DNA of 64,000 nt from Pomphorhynchus laevis. Taxonomy: Eukaryota; Acanthocephala; Palaeacanthocephala; Echinorhynchida; Pomphorhynchidae. The translations under genes and the position numbers were made by a program. Shown here one piece after another: positions 20,974 to 30,640 of the stretch. Within the stretch, counting starts at the first letter, position 1; each line of letters starts with the position of its first letter. The stretch spans positions 1 to 64,000 of the forward strand of contig WNNJ02001329.1 of the NCBI GenBank assembly GCA_012934845.2, read 5' to 3'. Under the pieces are notes generated by a model. It made no database searches. It saw nothing but the letters and a program-made list of their open reading frames with translations, and had not been told where the DNA came from.

Positions 20974-21409
20974 CTAGTGTGCAACCGACAGAGAGCAGAC
21001 GACGGATGGAGAGATCGTCAGAATCGGAGTGCCAGGATTCGGTGAGGCAGAAGAGATCGATAAATTGCGTGGTGAATAAGTTGATAATGAGATCATATTT
21101 ATTAAGAATATATCTAGTGTTGAGGAGCCGAGGCGGAAATTGTGTGTTGTGGTGATAGGACTAGTGGAGAAGACACATAGGGGAGATAGAGCGCCATCGA
21201 ATTTTTGGGCGGGTCTGGACAAGTTGAAAATTTCCGTCGATGTGTCGGATCGAGATAGATGTTTCGCCGTTTTCCTCGCGACGGTGTAATTCGATGCGGG
21301 CAGTTGAGAGTTGAGCGATTTCGGAGGGAGTGCGATCCAGGAAATGCGAGTGAATGAAGAAGACATTAGTTTGAATCGTTGGGAGAGAACAGAAGACGCG
21401 TGACAGCAA
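20974..21409 (-). pseudogene. LINE-B ORF1/ORF2 boundary region
   Basis: Overlapping frames with LDRTPSEIAQLSTARIELHR, REENGETSISIRHIDGNFQL, VQTRPKIRWRSI. The same block is in the copy at 17,896-18,189. Then come PNPGTPILTISPSVVCSLSV and the endonuclease start. This block probably encodes the ORF1 C-terminal domain. It is broken by frame changes. Confidence 0.55.
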
Positions 21410-21685
21410 TGCTTGAAAACAATTTTTAGGAGAGGGGCTGGGAAGGATTAGATTGAGAAGATTTACTTAGGCGGATGAATGCGACAGGAGAGATGTTGTT
21501 GAAAAAGGATGGTTTGTCCGCAGGAACAAGAGACGAGAGGATGGATCTGAATGCGGAAACATCGTGATCGAGACTTGCTTGTGGAGATAAAGAGGTGGAA
21601 GGAGTGATATTAGTGACGATGACGCAACGATCGCGAGAAGGAAAGCGTTTCGGTAAAAGAGGACGAGTAACATTATTTGGTGAGA

Positions 21686-22183
21686 TCACGATAGGAGAGC
21701 TGGGAGTTGAGTATATAATGGGAGTAGGTTTGACAGCGGAAGACAAAGGGGATTTGGATAATATAGAGGGTGGTGAGCGATGTGAGGAAAGGTTATGAGT
21801 TGAAGGATTGTGAAGATTAGTGGAGGTGATTTTGATTGAGGAATGTAGGTTATTGAGAAACGAGACAGAAGGGAAGAGACAAGGGTGTCGGTAAGTGAAG
21901 ACATGAGATTAGAAGTGCATGTGGTGACAGTATCAGTGGGTCGACAATGGACATCAGAAACGATTGTGGTGGTTCGATGGGACACGTTGGCGGTTGATAT
22001 GTTCTTATGGGAGAGGTTGCGTATGAGTTTGTTGGCACAAAATCCACATAGGAAGTCTTCTTTAGACTTACTGTTGTCGCATGTGATTGTAGTCCAGACG
22101 CTGCAGTTGTGTGTCGAGCATTGTACTTGTTGTTGAGCACAGTTGGTGTCGGTCGTAGCTGTCTTCTTTCGTTTTCCCATCAA
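21686..22183 (-). CDS. LINE-B ORF1 N-terminus with PHD-like zinc finger
   Basis: 165 codons from ATG at 22,183, starting MMGKRKKTATTDTNCAQQQ. Residues ~14-50 have the Cys spacing of a PHD-type finger: QCSTHNCSVWTTITC, then FLCGFC, with a Trp. PHD fingers occur in ORF1 of several CR1-like LINEs and are thought to help chromatin or nucleic-acid contact. The rest is Ser/Thr/Pro-rich. The continuation lies in another frame (21,426-21,746: DRCVIVTNITPSTSLS, ASLDHDVSAFRSILSSLVPA). Frame changes make ORF1 defective here. The His of a classical C4HC3 finger is not clear. Confidence 0.65.
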   Translation of the reverse strand: MMGKRKKTATTDTNCAQQQVQCSTHNCSVWTTITCDNSKSKEDFLCGFCANKLIRNLSHKNISTANVSHRTTTIVSDVHCRPTDTVTTCTSNLMSSLTDTLVSSLLSRFSITYIPQSKSPPLIFTILQLITFPHIAHHPLYYPNPLCLPLSNLLPLYTQLPALLS

Positions 22184-22321
22184 CGTCCTTATGCTTTTAA
22201 ACTGTTAAATTTGCTACTGATTGAAATGATAGGTTTTTCAGCGAGCGGAACTAGAATCAGCTCTGTATATTGTTGTAATAATTAGATAGGTTTACTCTAA
22301 AAATTCCGCGAGCGGACCGAG

Positions 22322-22497
22322 CGAACTGGATTGATCTGGAACTGGATTAATCTGGAACTGGATTAATCTGGAACTGGATTAATCTGGAACTGGATTAATC
22401 TGGAACTGGATTAATCTGGAACTGGATTACTCTAGAACTTGATTACTCTGGAACTTGATTGATCTGGAATTTGATTGATCTGGAACTGGATTGATTG
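22322..22497. repeat. 16-bp tandem array upstream of LINE-B (11 units)
   Basis: About eleven units of GGAACTGGATTAATCT and variants. The unit is the same as at 18,225-18,356 and lies upstream of a second LINE-B 5' end, but about 110 bp further from the start codon, the intervening segment being absent from the other copy. Confidence 0.9.
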
Positions 22498-22789
22498 TAT
22501 GTTATTTATTATAAGAATTTAAAATAACCAAGACAATTTTTTAACTAAGTGACTATGAAGTAAACATGATGCAATCATTTAATTAAAACCTTTTTTATTC
22601 GTACGATATATTGTTGATATATTCATGGTTTGGAAACATGGGCAAGAAAACTTAGAAAAGTTCTTTTGACATATAAACAATTTTGGATGTTCAAAATTCA
22701 CCACATCAGTCTCAATCCCTGCCAATTTCCGGAACGTTTCAGTCTATAGAGACGATAAATAAAATATACAAACAAGTATTTACAGAAAA

Positions 22790-23157
22790 TCAGCATCAAT
22801 ACCGAACTATCTCCACGCGAATAGCGCACATCAAAATTGTACAAAAAAGCAACTATTCATAGCAAGGCAGCGAGAATTATGAATATATGCAGCGAGCTCG
22901 ATATACGCGAGATTCATATCAAAAACCTAAAAAGCATTTTAAAAAACCGAGGCTTCGTTAAACATGAAATTTTGAGCGGAATCCAAAGAGCCAGACAAAA
23001 CCACTTATCAAAATTAAAAAACACTCAATTATATAAACAACTGAAAGTAACAAATACAAACAAAAATTCAATTAATGTAATTATGCCTTTCCACCCTACG
23101 TTAAGACATATACAGACATGTAAAAAGAAAAAATGCGCACAATTGATCCGTGATTAA
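22790..23157 (+). mobile_element. cPLE fragment, RT-to-endonuclease connector
   Basis: The 106-codon frame at 22,837-23,157 reads SKAARIMNICSELDIREIHI, KNLKSILKNRGFVKHEIL and MPFHPTLRHI. This is the connector between RT thumb and GIY-YIG of canonical PLEs (RA.RICS…L…L..NGY). The last residues run into the neighbouring inverted piece. 22,500-22,790 holds no recognised feature. Confidence 0.7.
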
Positions 23158-23540
23158 AAGATAATTCTAATGGTCCTATTTCTAATATTTTATTTTTAAA
23201 TATTTCAAAACTAGCGATGTCGTCAGGCCATGCAAAAAATATATCGTCTATATATCTAACGAAGCACAGTAGTTTTGTTGTTGTGTTTAATATCCACTCA
23301 TTTTCCACCATACCCACATATATAATAGCTAGCGTTGGTGCAAATGGCATTCCCATCGCGGTTCCCAATATTTGCTTGTAATAGCGACCGTTGAATTGTA
23401 AAAAATTATTTCTCAATATCAATTCTGCAGATTTCAATATAAAATCTTTCTTACTATCACGCCATGTCGTATTTTCCATTATTTTCGACAATGCTAATAA
23501 TGCTCCTTCTGTTGGAATGTTGGTGTATAAACTCGTAACA
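23096..23540 (-). mobile_element. cPLE fragment, RT motifs B and C (inverted)
   Basis: The reverse-strand frame (131 codons) encodes LQFNGRYYKQILGTAMGMPF, APTLAIIYVGMVENEW and CFVRYIDDIFFAWPDD: motif B (GTAMG-P-AP) and motif C (YIDD) of PLE RT, both intact. It is inverted relative to the connector at 22,837 and the nuclease end at 23,546. Tandem and inverted junctions of this kind are typical of PLE insertions. Confidence 0.8.
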
Positions 23541-23545
23541 TCTCG

Positions 23546-23779
23546 GTGACAATTAACATGAGAATGAGCAATAGAGGTGCTGATATTTTAAATAACAAAA
23601 TAGGATTTGATGGAGTGGTTAATCACAAAATTGAGTTTCCAAATCATATATTCTCCACGCAAATTGTACAAGGAGGGTTTAAAAATATCTATGAAAGGAA
23701 ACAAACGGAGCAATATTGGATAGGACAAATCATGAGTGATAAAATGCTAAATAGGTATCATGAATATCATGTACCATGA
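23546..23779 (+). CDS. cPLE GIY-YIG nuclease C-terminal fragment
   Basis: 77 codons ending NIYERKQTEQYWIGQIMSDK, MLNRYHEYHVP. The ERK..E.YWI…LN pattern is the end of the GIY-YIG fold in canonical PLEs, carrying the conserved Glu. The GIY and YIG strands are missing. The stop and the 3' UTR with a hammerhead core (23,871) follow. Confidence 0.55.
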   Translation: MTINMRMSNRGADILNNKIGFDGVVNHKIEFPNHIFSTQIVQGGFKNIYERKQTEQYWIGQIMSDKMLNRYHEYHVP

Positions 23780-23870
23780 TAATTGGAATTTTGGTGTGTA
23801 ATTGAAATATGCTGAATTCTTTCATGTCGGAATCAAGATATATAATGCAGAAAATATTTGGTGTAATCAC

Positions 23871-23894
23871 CTGAAGAAAATATCTTCGAAACGT
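23871..23894 (+). ncRNA. Minimal hammerhead-ribozyme-like core
   Basis: CUGAAGA, short weak stem II, CGAAACGU. It lies about 90 bases after a cPLE stop codon, where pseudo-LTR ribozymes are expected. The base after ACGU is G, which would not be a good cleavage triplet, so it is probably decayed. Confidence 0.4.
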
Positions 23895-23939
23895 GTTGTT
23901 TCAATAAATTAGAAGTTTCTGTTTTCTGGATTAATTAAC

Positions 23940-24015
23940 TGATAATTACATAGATTATTAATAGCGTCTTGAAATAGACCTCAGGAGGCTGTTTATGAAG
24001 AATTGTAATTATACA
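23940..24015 (+). repeat. Repeat shared with 53,276-53,345
   Basis: About 70 bases (…TTATTAATAGCGTCTTGA, then AGACCTCAGGAGGCTGTTTA, then TGAAGAATTGTAAT) recur at 53,276-53,345 with few changes. Both follow PLE pseudo-LTR remnants. Confidence 0.75.
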
Positions 24016-24335
24016 TAATAATATATAATAATATAATATGTTATATAATAATATATAATTATATATGTAATTATATATACCACCAGCTCCGGAAGTCTGT
24101 ATCTACAACAAGCTTTATTAAAAGCCTGTTAAATTCGCACTAATTTATAAAAAACGTATTCCTTTCGGAATCCTGTAAGAAATTCAGTGCCCTCGTAACC
24201 AACGGATACGCATTTGTGCATATAAAGAATTGCTAGAAGGTCCACACACGCAACAAGCCAGTAAAAACGCTTTCTGCACCTGAGCTTCATCCAGCATCGT
24301 GAGGAATTGCTGGTGTCTTTATAGTTATCACAAAA

Positions 24336-24409
24336 GCAGTCGAAACGCACCCTAACTACTTCATCCGACTGACGATGACTGATGGGTGGTTAGGAGCGTA
24401 TCGGAGTGA
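24336..24409 (+). ncRNA. Strand-permuted hammerhead-like RNA
   Basis: In order: CAGUC-GAAA (24,337-24,345), ACGC…CUAACUAC, UUCAUCCGA, CUGACGA (24,369-24,375), U-GACUG (24,376-24,381), GUGGUUAGGAGCGU-A (to 24,400), UCGGAgUGA. GACUG pairs with CAGUC (stem II). UCAUCCGA pairs with UCGGAgUGA (stem I). The strand after GAAA pairs with that ending GCGU (stem III) before the triplet GUA. All core bases are present, but the strand order differs from every known hammerhead permutation. Confidence 0.5.
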
Positions 24410-24456
24410 TACATTAGACTGATGAAGCTTTTAACAAAATAACTTAATAAGCTTTT

Positions 24457-24492
24457 AATTTAATCAAGCTTTTAACAAAGCTTGATTAAATT
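24457..24492. repeat. 16-bp perfect hairpin
   Basis: Arms 24,457-24,472 and 24,477-24,492 with loop TAAC, in a patch where AAGCTTTTAA recurs three times. Confidence 0.8.
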
Positions 24493-24774
24493 TATACCTT
24501 TTCTGAAATATTTATGAATCCGAGAGAAACAAGGATCCCAAGCTGTGGTTCAAATAACCCTATTGATACTTTCTATATATAACCGTATATAGACAAACCA
24601 ACGGGTTGTTTGGTCTATATCTGTTTTATTATTAATTTTCAATATATGACCGAATCTTAATGGATCCCGAATCGCAGAATTTAACGAATCTTTATATATA
24701 TTATATTATATATAATATCCCATATTATATATAATCTCTCATATATATTTGAGAGATTAAAAAGTTTGAGAGAT

Positions 24775-24803
24775 TTGAAAAAGGCAACCTAAGCCGAAAC
24801 GTA
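24775..24803 (+). ncRNA. Minimal hammerhead-like core, worn
   Basis: UUGAAAA, stem II GGC…GCC, GAAACGUA. Compared with intact cores, C and G of CUGANGA are replaced by U and A. The same worn form is seen at 52,919. Confidence 0.4.
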
Positions 24804-24849
24804 AATAAAACAAATCTTGTCTCACCCTAGTTTTGAAATTAAAGATTAA

Positions 24850-27544
24850 AAAAATGTGTAATCGTATTCAAGGAAATCCTAGGCGGTGGTTTAACCCTAA
24901 TATAAATAATGTATATATACATTCAGTTTAATGCGATATTTTTTATCAGCTTTGTGTGTTATATGTTTTGCTGTTCCCTAACACAGAGGCGATGTGGTGT
25001 TTTATACAGTATATATTCATAAAAATTAAACTCTTAAACAGGAAACAATTTTAACTGAAGCTAGATTATAAAATAACGATATTTCAGTAGTAACCGTATT
25101 CTTTATAATCAAATTCGGAAACATCGTAATAGCTAATTTTAATACCATTAACCTTATAGTGGTTGAGTTCTTTTGAAACTGTTTTAAGTTTTACAATGTA
25201 ACATAAATTAACAAAAATGTCATTTTTATGTTAATGTAACATAAAAATGTGCAAGATGCTAGAATATATATTTTAATTTAAGTGATTTAACTCACAGAGA
25301 ACTTTTCTTTGAAAATAAGATAAACTTAAATAATTGTAGTGTTTTAAAGTTTATTTTTCAAAGTTTTAAATTCAATTTTAAAATAACAAAACTAAACTTC
25401 TGTATAAATATAATTATTATTTATAATTATTTAATTATTTTTTAAATATTAAATTTATTTTTCATTATTTTTAATTTATATATAGTATGAAATAAGTATG
25501 CTCAGTTAGATGATCTAAATTTTTTTGATTTTAATTTTTTAAATTTATTCAAAATATATCTTCAGTAGAAAATATTGCTTTAGTTAAGCAATTAGATTTA
25601 TCCCTTAAGTACAAATATGAATAGTGCCTGAATGTTAACTAGTACTAATTCAAATACATGATTGCATGATATACATTTTATAATCGATAATTATGATAAG
25701 AAATAAACATATACCCTTTAAGTATTAATTAACTTAATTATTAATTAAATTAGTTATTTATGTAATTCGATTAAAAACAATTTATTTGACACAAGCATAC
25801 ATTGTAAATTTTATAAACATTTCTTGTATATGATCAACATTATGTTAATTCATTTAACAGCAATAATAACGCTTTCTAATGAAGATTAACGCATAGAGCA
25901 ATCGAAAGTTCAAAATCTATAAATTTTAAAAATAATCTAAAATAGATTTTTTAAGCTAATTATCATCTTCAAGCAAATGTGTAACTTTAAATTTTGGAAG
26001 TAATCACACTGCAGTCTCTTTTTAAATTGATATTTGTGCTCCATTGACAACTATTTTTTTGTAAGTTAAAAGAATTTTGATTAATAATTTTATTCAATGC
26101 GTATAGTATGAACATAAAAATAAAATCATTTTATTAATTTTACCTAGTATATATTAAAATTCCAAGTTTAGAATTTATTCATGGGAGGTAAATATATAGT
26201 GTACACCATGTACTAATGTCGACAGTGAATATTCATACTAATGACGGTCAGAAGGCTACTAATCACGTACATTATGGACTATCATCAATGAATTATCAAC
26301 CGCTTCGTTTCACTGATTCGGTACTATAATCCTCGACTGGTCAGGCTGACTGCATTATCGAGACTGACTTGACTTGAATTGTCACGGATGTCAAAATTCT
26401 TGGTTGGCGAAGTGTTCAGTAATGTAGTCATTCAATAGAATGACGCGCCCTTGGGATCTATGTGGAAAAAGCTTATACTTTCAATTAATAAAAATTCACA
26501 ATAACGCTGCGATTGCATTTGGTAAAATAACGTATAAAACAATAATTCAAGTCATATTTTCATCGTTGATCATATCTAGTTTTTTGACTAGGGCAGTATA
26601 TAAGTATTATTTAAAAGACAAACTATTTGAAAACAAACAAGACTATGACATAATGCAGTTACACTTTCAGGAGTCCACATGCAGTTTTGCTTCATTAAAA
26701 TAACTACAATTTTCTCTTACTTTCGTACTTTCCCTTGGCATACAGTTTTATCTTTATTTTGAAGCTTTTTGCTTTAGCTTAAATGTGATAATTTTCTGTT
26801 TATCACGCTTATTTATCTGATGATGTCTAAAGCGTAAAACGAATAATTCATCGAATTTCTTAGATAATGTATTTCTTGCACTTTGCATTTTCCAATTTTT
26901 CTCACAATATACAAGGCGGGGTTTGATTATATGAACCCCGCCTTTCAAAACAAACTTGAGAGATGAAAAAATTACAATATATATAGTATCACATGTTTGT
27001 AAAATACTAGCTAATATAGTTATTTCAATATAGAAAGGGACTGAATTCAAACAAAACCGTTTTTTTTTCATTTGGTTCAAACAATGCAATCTCTTTAAAA
27101 ATATCAAGTATAAATTTTATTAACGTTTTGTTAAGTTACTATATTTTAGAAAAATACATTCATTTAAGTAAAAAAATATTCATCATATATGGGCTTATTA
27201 CTTATTATATTTAAGAATTTACATTTATGTTAATGTAAAAAAACAGAAAGAGATACACATTATTTAAATTCACCATGTAAATGAATAATGTTTTCACATA
27301 TATTCCAGCATTTAAATCTAATTGCTGAATATCAGAGTATTGTTCGAGTTTTTTAAACACAAAATATATACAATCATCCTTTCAGTCCTTTTAACAACAA
27401 AATGAATACAAAATCTGACGATAAATGAATACAATGAAAATCAAAAACGATTAAAACCGATCCATTTGAACACACGATTCATTCTAACAAAATATTCTTT
27501 TGAAGACACAATTCATTTGAACAAACGATCTTCCATATAGATGA
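24850..27544. other. AT-rich stretch without recognised gene
   Basis: No coding motif. A worn Naiad 3' end may lie at 25,425-25,520 (ATAAGTATGCTCAGTTAGATGA resembles the family terminus). ORFs at 26,440-26,703 and 26,754-27,107 show no recognisable domain. CTGATGATGTC…GTAAAACG at 26,818-26,842 looks like a decayed hammerhead core. Confidence 0.45.
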
Positions 27545-27754
27545 AATCAGCAAACTGAGTCTACGTATTTAATATAATTATAAAATAAACAAAACAATAA
27601 TTCAAAATCAAAATTAAACAACTAAATAATTAAATAAATAATTGTTACATGATTTTTTGTAATTTAAATCAAGCTAAAATAAAAAATTGAAATTAAAAAT
27701 AAAAGTCATTTCTATGAATTGACCATTAAATAACAGACTTTGTATCAGAATAAG

Positions 27755-27845
27755 GATTAGAGGTCATCAAAAAGAACTGCTATGCTATCAGGATTCGGCC
27801 CCTAACTCCTCTACCCAACATAGATGCGGGGCCAAATACGTGCTA
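27755..27845 (-). ncRNA. Naiad 3' UTR structured module
   Basis: Conserved in the copies at 8,614, 48,608 and 54,205. In order: GGCCCCGC, (U)CUAUGUUGGGU, A, GAGGAGUUAGGGGCCGAA, CCUGAUAGCAUAGCAG, UUC, (C/U)UGAUGA, CCUCUAA. Helices GAGGA/UCCUC, UUAGGGG/CCUCUAA and CUGCUAUG/CAUAGCAG can be drawn around hammerhead-type GAAA and CUGAUGA, but GGCCCC/GGGGCC competes. The structure is conserved; its nature is uncertain. Confidence 0.4.
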
Positions 27846-27905
27846 ATGACGTATTAACTCTTATTAAATTTGATTATATAGTATCTTATTCTAATACAAA
27901 GTATA

Positions 27906-28680
27906 TTATTTATTATCCATCGATAAAAATTTGTAACTTAAGAGTTTAAATATATTCTTTATATTATTGTGTTGATTTATATATTTTACTATTTTCTGCT
28001 TGATGATATTTTTATAGTAACCTAGTTTAAAATATGTATCTATTAAATTATTTAAATGATTTTGAAGAAAGCCAATATCGTTACATATTGTTGCAATTCT
28101 TAAAATTTCATTATTTAATGTATTATATTTTATATTATATGGCATGCATGAATGCTCATGCAAAAATATGTTTCTTGTAAATTTAAATATGTCATCTTTA
28201 CGATATAAAGTAATAGTAATATTAAATGATGTTAATTAATGTTCATATCTAGATATATACCTTCTATATCATTAATATTGGTATTATTCAGAATGAGGCT
28301 ACCTGGATAAATTTGTTCGTTTATTGAATAAAAAATTGCTAGAATTAAATACACATATATCATCAATATATCGAAACATATATTTTATATCTTTATATAA
28401 TTTAGATTTATTTTTTAAACAGTTAGAACAAGTTCATATTCTATAAAGCTTAAGAATAAGTCAGCTATAATTGAAGCTACTATTACCTTCCATTGGAACA
28501 CCTTTTATTTGTCCAAATATAGATGTCCCTACCTTTAAATAATTTTGATTTATTAAAATATTTAAGGATTCTAATATTTCAATTTTATCCATATATTTAT
28601 ATTTACTTGATGGTTTAATATTTGTTAGATATGCGTTATAGTTATTATAACATATAAATGTATATCTTTTTCCGGATATA
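27906..28680 (-). pseudogene. Naiad reverse transcriptase, motifs B and C and C-terminus
   Basis: Worn segments encode the QIKGVPM box near 28,500 (GTSIFGQIKGVPM), the IDD box near 28,370 and the open end 28,163-27,906 (MHEHSCMPYNIKYNTLNNEI, LGYYKNIIKQKIVKYINQHN). The same C-terminus is open in the copy at 48,285-48,569, where it ends FLWMDINNILCIRIRY. Confidence 0.75.
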
Positions 28681-28687
28681 ATATTAA

Positions 28688-29299
28688 TTATTCCAATGCA
28701 TCTTTAATATCTGCTAGATCTAGATTTGTATAAAGTGTACAAAAATCGTATGTATTTATATTTTGAAAATTTATTCCTTTTGTCTGTTCTAAAAATTCTT
28801 TTGTAGAATTAATACTAAAATAGTGTTTTATACCAGTATTAATTTCAATTACCTTGCAATATTTTTTAAAGTGTGCTTTAATTACTTTAAGTATTTTATT
28901 CATATAAACTGAAAGTGGTTTTAATGTACATTTAAACGCACTACATATAAACCTAGGTTTTATTGGATTTTTACGTAATTTTAGATTCCAATATAATATT
29001 GGTATAGTTATATTATCTAATTCAACCTTTATACCCTTTTTATCCATTATAGAACAGTGACTTGTAATAATTGTTTCTAAACTCAACTCACTACGTTCAT
29101 ATGCTGGATTTACATTTAAATCATTAGAATTAACCTCTTTCATTAGTATATCATAATAAAGCTTTTTGCATATGAAGACAAAGTTATAACTAGCTTTATC
29201 AATAGTTGTTATTATATAGTTATTCTTTAATTTAGTAAGTTCTTTATACATATCTTTACTAATTTTATCTTTCCTTTTATAATTGTTTGTTATTTTCAT
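28688..29299 (-). CDS. Naiad reverse transcriptase, fingers to motif A
   Basis: 203 codons. NYIITTIDKASYNFVFICKK (fingers), ILYWNLKLRKNPIKPRFICS (template grip, P..RFI) and NTYDFCTLYTNLDLADIKDA (motif A, catalytic Asp). PLE RTs are relatives of telomerase RT. The region between fingers and palm is long, in keeping with the insertion-in-fingers domain of N-terminal-EN PLEs. Palm continues below 28,688 in other frames. Confidence 0.8.
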   Translation of the reverse strand: MKITNNYKRKDKISKDMYKELTKLKNNYIITTIDKASYNFVFICKKLYYDILMKEVNSNDLNVNPAYERSELSLETIITSHCSIMDKKGIKVELDNITIPILYWNLKLRKNPIKPRFICSAFKCTLKPLSVYMNKILKVIKAHFKKYCKVIEINTGIKHYFSINSTKEFLEQTKGINFQNINTYDFCTLYTNLDLADIKDALE

Positions 29300-29315
29300 T
29301 TTATTTTTAATTTTA

Positions 29316-30170
29316 TCAAATAATATAATCTTTCCAAATGTTTATCTTAGATATATTCGAGCTTTCACTATTAATCAGCTTACTAAAGTAATCATTTAAG
29401 TAATTATATAACAAATTGTAAATTTTACTTTTGTCATTGTTATTATTTAATCTATATTTATACCCTTTTGATAGCAGCTTTCTTAATTCACAATTTTCAA
29501 TTAATTCTAGATTATGGGTACATATATGTTCATTTATTTTATCAAAACTAAGACTTTTACAATTGCATTCTGTTTCCATTATGTTTCTAATATTATCGTT
29601 ACGTTTTGATTTTAATTCTTTATTATAATTACAAATTTTTCGTCCTAATGGTGGTAGGAGTTTATACCTTATTTTAGGAATATATTTACTTAAATCTGAC
29701 CCTATTATATCTTTACTTTTAGAATTATTTAAAAGTACGGCTATATTTATGTTATCTATACATTTATTAATGAAGTTTATTGTTACTGTATATTTTCTAT
29801 TGTTATTATTAACATTTATTGTACGATTATAGTATTTTGTATTACAAGAACTGTCTATTATACAACTTAGCCTATCATAGTCGTTAATTAATTTTTGATT
29901 TATTGAACATATCATATCTTTAGAAAAACCTCTTATATTTACATAAAGATCTTTTAGCTTATGATCTCTTAAAAGATGTTTTAAAATTTCTAATTGTTCA
30001 TTTATATACATATCTTTTTTAATATTTTTAACTTTATTTTTCTTATTTCTTTTATGGCCATAACTTCTTGGTTTGCGTTTAACCGGATTATTATAATATA
30101 GTTGATTATTATGTACTAAACTACTTCTGCCAATTCCTTGTACCACGTCATTCAATCCTAATGGGTGCAT
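29316..30170 (-). CDS. Naiad linker and CxC domain (284 codons)
   Basis: Starts MHPLGLNDVVQGIGRSSLVH, still the end of the GIY-YIG domain. A Lys/Arg-rich stretch (KRKPRSYGHKRNKKNKVKNI) follows, then a long Asn-rich helical region. The CxC signature is METECNCKSLSFDKINEHIC, then LIENCELRKLLSKGYKYRLN. This CNC…H…L..LL.KG.KYR block is shared by Naiad-type proteins across invertebrates and lies between nuclease and RT. Its role is thought to be nucleic-acid binding. Confidence 0.8.
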   Translation of the reverse strand: MHPLGLNDVVQGIGRSSLVHNNQLYYNNPVKRKPRSYGHKRNKKNKVKNIKKDMYINEQLEILKHLLRDHKLKDLYVNIRGFSKDMICSINQKLINDYDRLSCIIDSSCNTKYYNRTINVNNNNRKYTVTINFINKCIDNINIAVLLNNSKSKDIIGSDLSKYIPKIRYKLLPPLGRKICNYNKELKSKRNDNIRNIMETECNCKSLSFDKINEHICTHNLELIENCELRKLLSKGYKYRLNNNNDKSKIYNLLYNYLNDYFSKLINSESSNISKINIWKDYII

Positions 30171-30189
30171 GGAATTAAGCGTTTTAATT

Positions 30190-30600
30190 CAAAATTTTTC
30201 TCTTTCTAATAGTTTTTGGTTTAATATTGAAATGTTTTCTTCGATAATATGTTCTAAAATAAATAATTTACAGTTTTTAATATCATGCCCTATTAATCTC
30301 ATATGTTTATGAAATATAGTTTGACTATTATGCTGTATATTATATATGCTGCCTAAACCTAGTTTTTAACATTTGATAAGTTTTTCCAATATATTGTAAT
30401 CCACATGTACACTGTATTAGATACACTACACCTGCTATATTGCAGTTACAATTATTATTAATATTTAATGAAAAACATTTGTTTGTCGTATTACTTACAA
30501 TACAATTATTATTATTTATAACATCACAAACTATATAATTTTTTCTCTTACATTTAAAAGATCTAAAATTATAATCATTAGTACTTACATATTTTTTCAA
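30190..30600 (-). pseudogene. Naiad GIY-YIG endonuclease domain
   Basis: The frame 30,600-30,340 has NCNCNIAGVVYLIQCTCGLQ, YIGKTYQMLKTRFRQHI: VVY for GIY, QYIGKT for YIG, C-T-C and H of the CCHH motif, and the catalytic Arg. After a shift the domain goes on with HNSQTIFHKHMRLIGHD, FILEHI and LEREKF-stop-IKTLNSMHPLGLNDV. In PLE nucleases the position of that stop is normally Trp (E.(Y/F)WI..LN). The stop is UGA (30,189-30,191). The domain nicks DNA at the insertion site. Confidence 0.8.
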
Positions 30601-30640
30601 TTTGGTTGAGTACGTGTAACTTTTAAGTCATAATTTTTAA

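Larger units (their letters stand above)
20873..22185 (-). mobile_element. LINE-B 5' half (ORF1 and start of ORF2)
   Basis: Holds ORF1 from its start codon (22,183) and the beginning of the endonuclease (SPSKFSNHGGIIAL, near 20,930), where it is cut by the inverted repeat. It complements the copy at 15-18 kb, which lacks most of ORF1. Upstream, 22,200-22,320 is likely 5' UTR, followed by the 16-bp array. Confidence 0.8.
27545..30640 (-). mobile_element. Naiad-type Penelope-like element, near full length
   Basis: From 30,600 downward on the reverse strand: GIY-YIG nuclease (30,600-30,190), basic linker (30,170-29,600), CxC domain (29,600-29,450), RT (29,299-27,906), and 3' UTR ending GACTCAGTTTGCTGATTTCA at 27,541-27,560. 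An N-terminal GIY-YIG joined to RT by a CxC motif defines the Naiad clade of PLEs. Known Naiads prefer microsatellites and reach high copy number; at least eight other fragments of this family lie in the window. A handful of frame changes and stops break the ORF. Confidence 0.85.

Noticed and set aside
21595-22136. Forward-strand ORFs opposite LINE-B ORF1
   Set aside because: Shadows of the reverse-strand ORF1 with the PHD-like finger, which has recognisable motifs and a second copy.
26754-27107. 117-codon reverse-strand ORF as a host gene
   Set aside because: Low-complexity Lys/Phe/Ile content in AT-rich DNA, no motif, no exon structure visible.
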